Origin: CAWBJP01 sp044867425
Lineage (GTDB): Bacteria; Actinomycetota; Acidimicrobiia; IMCC26256; BP-133
Reading direction: 5' to 3'
Length of the DNA: 64,000 nt
Assembly (NCBI GenBank): GCA_044867425.1
Contig: JBIOUX010000027.1
Coordinates: 1-64,000 of the forward strand
Position 1 is the stretch's first letter. The number at the start of each line of letters is the position of its first letter. Shown here piece after piece: positions 59,876 through 64,000 of this stretch. The position numbers were made by a program, and so were the translations under genes. The notes under the pieces were generated by a model. That model worked only from the letters and a program-made list of their open reading frames with translations. It ran no database searches and was not told the DNA's origin.

Positions 59876-61030
59876 GTGGACTTTTCCCTCAATGCGGAGC
59901 AGGAGCTGCTCCGGAGCAGCGTTCGGGGCCTTCTCGAGTCCTACTGCACCAAGGAGTGGCTCGACGGCGTGGAGGCGCGGGAGGAATACCCCTTCGAGCT
60001 GCACAAGCGCCTGGCCGACCAGGGCATCTTCGGTATCGGCGTGCCCGAGGAGTACGGCGGCTCAGGCGGCGGGTTCGTCGAGATGGCGGTCGTCTCCGAG
60101 GAGGTGGGCCGCATCGGCGGCTCGGTGGTCATGACCTACGCCCCCACCGGCATGTTCGGCAACCAGGTGCTGGTGGAGTCGGGCTCGGCCGAGCAGAAGG
60201 CCCACCTCCTTCCCCGGACCACCAGCGGGGAGGCGCTCATGGCCTTTGCCCTCACCGAACCCGAAGCCGGCTCCGATGCCGCCGCCGCCCGGACCCGCGC
60301 CGTCCCCTCGAACGATGGCTTCGTCCTGAACGGCGCCAAGATCTTCTCGTCGGGAGCGGCGGTGGCCGACGAGCTCGTCCTCACCGCCCGCACCGGCACC
60401 CCTGAGTCCCGCCACCGGGGCCTGACCGTGTTCCTGGTCGACGCCGGCTCGCCCGGGCTCACCATCAAGGGCATCCCCAAGCTCGGCCATCACGCCGTCC
60501 AGACCTGCGAGATCGGCATCGCCGACGTGGCCGTGGGCGCGGAGCGGGTGGTCGGCCACGTCGACGGCGGCTGGGAGGTGCTGGTCAAGGTCCTCGACGT
60601 GGAGCGGATCTGCACCGCCGCCTTCTGCGTCGGGCTGGCCCAGCGCTGCATGGACATGGCCCTGGCCTACGCCAAAGAGCGCCAGCAGTTCGGGAGGCCG
60701 GTGGCCACCTTCCAGGCCATCGGCCACATGCTGGCGGAGATGGAGACGGAGACGGCCGCCGCCCGCTGGCTCACCTTCGACGCCGCCTGGCGCCGCGACC
60801 GGGGCCTGCCATGCTCGAAGGAGGCGTCGATGGCCAAGGCCTACGCCACCGAGTGCGGCACCCGCACCGCCACCCGCGGCATGCAGGTCCTGGGCGGCTA
60901 CAGCTACACCACCGAGTTCGAGATGGAGCGCTTCTACCGGGAGGCGAAGCTGTACGAGATCGCCGGCGGCTCCACCCAGATCCAGCGCAACATCATCGCC
61001 CGGGAATTAGGTATCCCTTACCTTTCCTAG
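59876..61030 (+). CDS. Acyl-CoA dehydrogenase
   Basis: 384 aa. FALTEPEAGSDAAAARTRAV binds FAD, RQQFGRPVATFQAIGHMLAE is the mid-domain helix, and LYEIAGGSTQIQRNIIAREL is the C-terminal signature with the likely catalytic Glu. It oxidises an acyl-CoA to the 2-enoyl-CoA with electrons to ETF. The GTG at 59876 is preceded by GGGAG. It shares a promoter region and operator with the locus 2 carboxylase operon, which suggests a common pathway. Confidence 0.9.
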   Translation: MDFSLNAEQELLRSSVRGLLESYCTKEWLDGVEAREEYPFELHKRLADQGIFGIGVPEEYGGSGGGFVEMAVVSEEVGRIGGSVVMTYAPTGMFGNQVLVESGSAEQKAHLLPRTTSGEALMAFALTEPEAGSDAAAARTRAVPSNDGFVLNGAKIFSSGAAVADELVLTARTGTPESRHRGLTVFLVDAGSPGLTIKGIPKLGHHAVQTCEIGIADVAVGAERVVGHVDGGWEVLVKVLDVERICTAAFCVGLAQRCMDMALAYAKERQQFGRPVATFQAIGHMLAEMETETAAARWLTFDAAWRRDRGLPCSKEASMAKAYATECGTRTATRGMQVLGGYSYTTEFEMERFYREAKLYEIAGGSTQIQRNIIARELGIPYLS

Positions 61031-61083
61031 TAGGGTCCCCACCGTCACCGCCTGGGGGGCGCTGAACAGGGAGGGGAGAAGAA

Positions 61084-61560
61084 ATGGGGAACCGCCTGAC
61101 CCTTTGCATCGTTGCTGGCGCGCTGGTGGTGGGCGCCTGCGGGGACGCCGAGGAGGTGTCCCAGCAGGGCGCGACCGATCCAGAAGCCACGACCTCCTCC
61201 ATCGGGGGCGCCACCACCTCGTCGACGGTGGGAAGCCAGGCGCCGGCCTTCGAGGAGGCGGATGCCGACGCCGTCCTCAGCTACGAGCTGGTGGACTACC
61301 GCTTCAACGGTCCCAAGACCGTCGAGGGCCACAAGATCTTCTTCAAGGCCGTCAACCACGGCACCGAGGACCACGAGCTCGAGGTGCTCGACCCCAGCGG
61401 CCAGCCGGTGGGTGAGGTCGAGGCCATGCCGCCCGACGCCGAGGGGTCGGCCGCCCTGGAGCTCGAGCCCGGCACCTACGAGCTGCAGTGCATCCTGGAG
61501 ACGGCTGACGGCAAGGTCCACCGTGACCTCGGCATGCACATGGACCTGGAGGTCAAGTAG
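61084..61560 (+). CDS. Cupredoxin-like lipoprotein
   Basis: 158 aa. The lipobox VVGAC (Cys 19) is followed by a Ser/Thr/Glu-rich linker and a beta-sandwich: IFFKAVNHGTEDHELEVLDP, then YELQCILETADGKVHRDLGM, HMDLEV. The His, Cys, His and Met order is that of a type-1 copper site, although spacing differs from plastocyanin. It is probably an outer-surface electron carrier or copper-binding protein. Confidence 0.65.
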   Translation: MGNRLTLCIVAGALVVGACGDAEEVSQQGATDPEATTSSIGGATTSSTVGSQAPAFEEADADAVLSYELVDYRFNGPKTVEGHKIFFKAVNHGTEDHELEVLDPSGQPVGEVEAMPPDAEGSAALELEPGTYELQCILETADGKVHRDLGMHMDLEVK

Positions 61561-61583
61561 CCCGCCGGATGCTCGACGTCGCC

Positions 61584-61609
61584 GGGGTCCCCTACACCTA
61601 GGGGACCCC
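61584..61609. terminator. Bidirectional terminator overlapping a stop codon
   Basis: Perfect 11-bp stem GGGGTCCCCTA / TAGGGGACCCC with loop CACC, between convergent genes. One arm includes the stop codon of the beta-propeller gene. Confidence 0.75.
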
Positions 61610-62851
61610 CGGGAACTGGGCCACGCCGGGTTGGGGCACCTGGTTGATCATGGTGAACTCGCCGCCCACCCACAGGCTGTTGGCGCCGAGGGTGCCCGAG
61701 TAGGGGCCCGTCGAGGTGTTGGCCGCCGGCGCCCAGGGCTCGAGGGCCCCGGTGGTGGCGTCGAAGGCGGCCAGGTGGTGACGCTGGGGGCCGCCCGGGC
61801 ACATCCGGTAACAGGTCGACTGGGCGGAGACGATGAAGTCGTAGTGGCCCAGGAGGTAGACGGTGGTGGCCGAGGCCAGGACGGCCATGTTGTCGCCGTC
61901 CGTCCTGACCTCCCAGGCTGGCTCGGTGCCGCCGCCGGGCCGGAACGCCTTGAGCGTGCCGCCCTTCCCGCCCGTGGCGGCGAAGAGCATGTGGCGGTCG
62001 CCGGGCCACAGGTCGAGGCCGAAGACCGGCCGGTCCATCGCCGGTTGCCAGCGGGTGGGCTTGCCCGTGCCCGTGCCCAGGCTGACGAGGCCCTTCCGGC
62101 CCCCGAAGTTCAGGAAGGTGCCGGCCACGTAGAGCGCCTGGCCGTCGCCGGAGAGGGCGAGGTCGTTGATCAGGCCGTCGCCCGTCGACGTCTCGTCACC
62201 CATCTGCCCGAAGAACTCCCCGCCCCGGTTGGCGGGAGGCTTCCAGTTGAGCAGGGTGCCCTTGGCGGCGTTGAGGGCGGCCAGCTGGGGCCGGGGGACG
62301 GCCTTGCCGTTGGCGATGACCTCGGTGAAGTTTCCCCCTACGTAGAGCCGGTCGCCGGCGAGGAGGAGGGTGCGCACCCCGGAGTTCAGGCGGGGTGGGG
62401 CGAAGGTCGGGTCGAGGGCGCCGGTGGCGGGGTCGATGGCGGCCAGGTTGTGGGCCGGGCCCCCGCCGGCGTGTTCGAAGTCACCTCCGAGGTAGAGGCG
62501 CCGCCCGTCCGCGGACAGGGCCAGGGCCCGCACCGGACCGCTCACCCGGGCATCGAAGGCCACAGGCTGGCCGCTGGCCACCTCGATGGCGGCCAGATAG
62601 GCCCGGGGCAGGGGCTGGCCGCCGGTGGGCGCCACCAGACCGGTGAACTCACCGGCCAGGTAGACGATGGGTCCGGCCTCCAGCATGGCCACCACCCGTC
62701 CCGCCCGATCGGCGGCCGGGGCCGTGCCCCAGGTGAAGTTGTGCGTGCTCCGCACGGAGGTCGTGGCGCCGGCGGGGCCTAGGCCCGCGGTCGCCAGTAG
62801 GACAAGTACGAGCATCCCGGCGCGTCGCCGGAACGAGAGCGTGGTCCGCAT
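61598..62851 (-). CDS. Secreted beta-propeller protein
   Basis: 417 aa. The signal peptide (AGMLVLVLLATAGLGPAGAT) is followed by repeated units of the type VRALALSADGRRLYLGGDFE and VRTLLLAGDRLYVGGNFTEV about 45-60 residues apart, as in delta-60 / WD-like propellers. Typical of surface proteins in actinobacteria; no catalytic residues seen. The ATG at 62851 has GGGGGGTG upstream. Confidence 0.7.
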   Translation of the reverse strand: MRTTLSFRRRAGMLVLVLLATAGLGPAGATTSVRSTHNFTWGTAPAADRAGRVVAMLEAGPIVYLAGEFTGLVAPTGGQPLPRAYLAAIEVASGQPVAFDARVSGPVRALALSADGRRLYLGGDFEHAGGGPAHNLAAIDPATGALDPTFAPPRLNSGVRTLLLAGDRLYVGGNFTEVIANGKAVPRPQLAALNAAKGTLLNWKPPANRGGEFFGQMGDETSTGDGLINDLALSGDGQALYVAGTFLNFGGRKGLVSLGTGTGKPTRWQPAMDRPVFGLDLWPGDRHMLFAATGGKGGTLKAFRPGGGTEPAWEVRTDGDNMAVLASATTVYLLGHYDFIVSAQSTCYRMCPGGPQRHHLAAFDATTGALEPWAPAANTSTGPYSGTLGANSLWVGGEFTMINQVPQPGVAQFPGVP

Positions 62852-62968
62852 CCCCGTCACCCCCCAGTGTGTGACGCGATCCCTTTTGACCGGGGACGAC
62901 CGTATTTTACCTGATTTGGTCGATTCATGCCGCTCAGCGTGAAGTTTCCACCTCGTCGAGTGAAAAGC

Positions 62969-63382
62969 TCAGCCGGGCCACTCGGTGACGCCGTCCTTGT
63001 GCATGGTCTCGAGCACGGTCTGCATGGCCCCCAGGGCGCCCATGTTGGCCATGAGCTCGGACAGCTCGCCCTGGATCTGCAGCTCGCCCTTCATCATCAC
63101 GTCGGCGGCCGACGCCTCGCCCGTGTTGACCCGCTTGAACACCGAGTAGGGGCCGACGAAGGCGAAGTCGGCGGCCCGCATCCCCTCCCAGGTCTCGACG
63201 CACTTGCCGCCCTCCATGCGCCAGCCGACCTCCCGGGTCTCGGGGAAGCCCTGGTCGGGCTCGGCCTGGATGACGTACTGCAGGTCGGCAGCGAGGTTCT
63301 TGGCCTGGGCCTCGACGCCGGGATCGGCGTTGAGGCGCTCCTGGACGGCGGCGAGCCATTCCTGGCTGGCGTAGGTGGGCAT
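62969..63382 (-). CDS. SCP2 sterol-transfer-like protein
   Basis: 137 aa. A helical start (YASQEWLAAVQERLNADPGV) is followed by the SCP2 beta-sheet and the pocket region PYSVFKRVNTGEASAADVMM, then KGELQIQGELSELMANMGAL. Such small proteins bind acyl-CoA or lipids. The ATG at 63382 is preceded by GGGAGG. It is divergent from the MaoC-type gene with the second TGACGT-N2-ACGTAA motif between them. Confidence 0.7.
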   Translation of the reverse strand: MPTYASQEWLAAVQERLNADPGVEAQAKNLAADLQYVIQAEPDQGFPETREVGWRMEGGKCVETWEGMRAADFAFVGPYSVFKRVNTGEASAADVMMKGELQIQGELSELMANMGALGAMQTVLETMHKDGVTEWPG

Positions 63383-63412
63383 GGGAGGCCTCCCGTGGTG
63401 CGGTCGCAAACT

Positions 63413-63426
63413 TGACGTCTACGTAA
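63413..63426. promoter_or_regulatory. TGACGT-N2-ACGTAA operator, second copy
   Basis: TGACGT-CT-ACGTAA in the divergent region between the SCP2-type and MaoC-type genes, with the same fixed bases as at 59828-59841. Confidence 0.6.
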
Positions 63427-63476
63427 GATACTGATCTGGGCCGCCCGAGGCACGGGCAGCAAGAGGAGTCGCATTA

Positions 63477-64000
63477 TGGCGCTGGTGTCCGAGTTCCCGA
63501 TCATCACCGACGAGGCTCTTGCCGAGCTGCGCTCGCGGATCGGGATCGAGGTTTCCGGCCCCGATCCGTACCTCACGGAAGCGAGCCGGGACGGGATCCG
63601 GCACTGGGCGGACGGCATCGGCGACCGGAACCCCCTGTGGCGGGACGAGGAGCACGCCGCCGCCAGCCGCTGGGGCGGGCTCGTGGCCCCACCCACCATC
63701 CTCTACGCCTTCGACCGGATCTGTTCGGGGTACGTCGGCGGGCTGCCCGGCGTCCACGCCATGTTCGCCGGGACCGATTTCCGCTGGCGCCGGCCCGTCC
63801 GGGTCGGAGACCGGATCACCGCCCGGGCCCACCTGGCCGAGCTTGTCGACCGGCCCAGCGAGTTCTCGGGCCGGGCCGTCCAGCAGATCTACCGGGTGAT
63901 CTTCACGGCACATCAGGGGGACGCCCCCAGGCCCCCGGGTGAGGCCGGGGAGGTCATCTGCGACGCCGACTCCTGGTGCTTCCGCACCCAGCGGGACGTG
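63477..64000 (+). CDS. MaoC/FAS1-type acyl dehydratase (3' truncated)
   Basis: Open from the ATG at 63477 to the window end (174 codons). The hot-dog-fold N-terminal dehydratase features are visible: ASRDGIRHWADGIGDRNPLW, APPTILYAFDRICSGY, and TDFRWRRPVRVGDRITARAH. GAGGAG precedes the start. A mini-repeat (63913-63940) adds QGDAPRPPG between two strands. With an acyl-CoA dehydrogenase nearby, a 2-enoyl-CoA hydratase role is likely. The protein continues outside the window. Confidence 0.8.
63913..63940 (+). repeat. In-frame mini-palindrome copy F
   Basis: TCAGGGGG-ACG-CCCCCAG followed by GCCCCCGGGT. It is the only copy in a plus-strand gene, so it lies in the opposite orientation relative to coding and encodes QGDAPRPPG. 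Confidence 0.75.

Overview
The window is very GC-rich, tightly packed bacterial DNA from what looks like an actinobacterium, possibly an uncultured Acidimicrobiia-type lineage. The evidence is the G+C content, many GTG starts, ATGA/GTGA start-stop overlaps, a GlnR-like box before amtB, PucR, LuxR/MalT and MerR regulators, and a GlnD-GlnK-AmtB operon. The lineage is an inference. No rRNA, tRNA, phage, insertion sequence or CRISPR array was seen.

Region 1 (1-16.6 kb) looks like an aromatic-ketone catabolic island. Four overlapping genes on the minus strand (14078 to 7371) encode two HyuA-type ATPase subunits, a small zinc subunit and one HyuB-type subunit. This is the alpha, alpha-prime, beta, gamma set of acetophenone carboxylase. 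A UROD-fold protein, a phenylacetate-CoA-ligase-type enzyme, a thiolase, an XRE/nucleotidyltransferase pair and benzoyl-CoA 2,3-epoxidase BoxB follow on the same strand. Read as a pathway: ketone carboxylation, CoA activation, thiolysis to benzoyl-CoA, then aerobic ring epoxidation. A GAF-PucR regulator is transcribed divergently, and a Liv-type binding protein enters the window at its left edge.

Region 2 (16.6-36 kb) has glyoxalase-fold proteins, a degenerate MarR gene, a doxX-frnE pair with a palindromic operator, a MalT-like regulator followed by a cytoplasmic Liv-fold protein and a MarR, a gliding-type ABC ATPase with a fused permease/auxiliary protein, a methyltransferase, and a complete livKHMGF operon that runs on into a secreted and a membrane protein of unknown function.

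Region 3 (36-53 kb) is housekeeping and stress: a membrane metallopeptidase, amtB-glnK-glnD, a GCS2-type ligase, an anti-sigma-like protein, ArfB, an ECF sigma factor, CopC-CopD, two YcnI-type proteins and two paralogous MerR regulators. A repeated promoter motif, GGAACT(T/C) - 15 nt - CGAC(T/A)A, sits 7-8 nt before three start codons and suggests a leaderless ECF regulon.

Region 4 (53-64 kb) holds a second, paralogous four-gene carboxylase operon with the same gene order, a divergent acyl-CoA dehydrogenase, a cupredoxin-like lipoprotein, a secreted beta-propeller protein, an SCP2-type protein and the start of a MaoC-type dehydratase. The motif TGACGT-N2-ACGTAA occurs upstream of the dehydrogenase and of the dehydratase.

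Two dispersed repeat families run through the window. One is a roughly 58-bp element with a compensated 10-bp hairpin, in five copies that repeatedly touch gene ends. The other is a roughly 24-bp mini-palindrome lying in frame inside coding sequences, where it adds about ten residues to surface loops.
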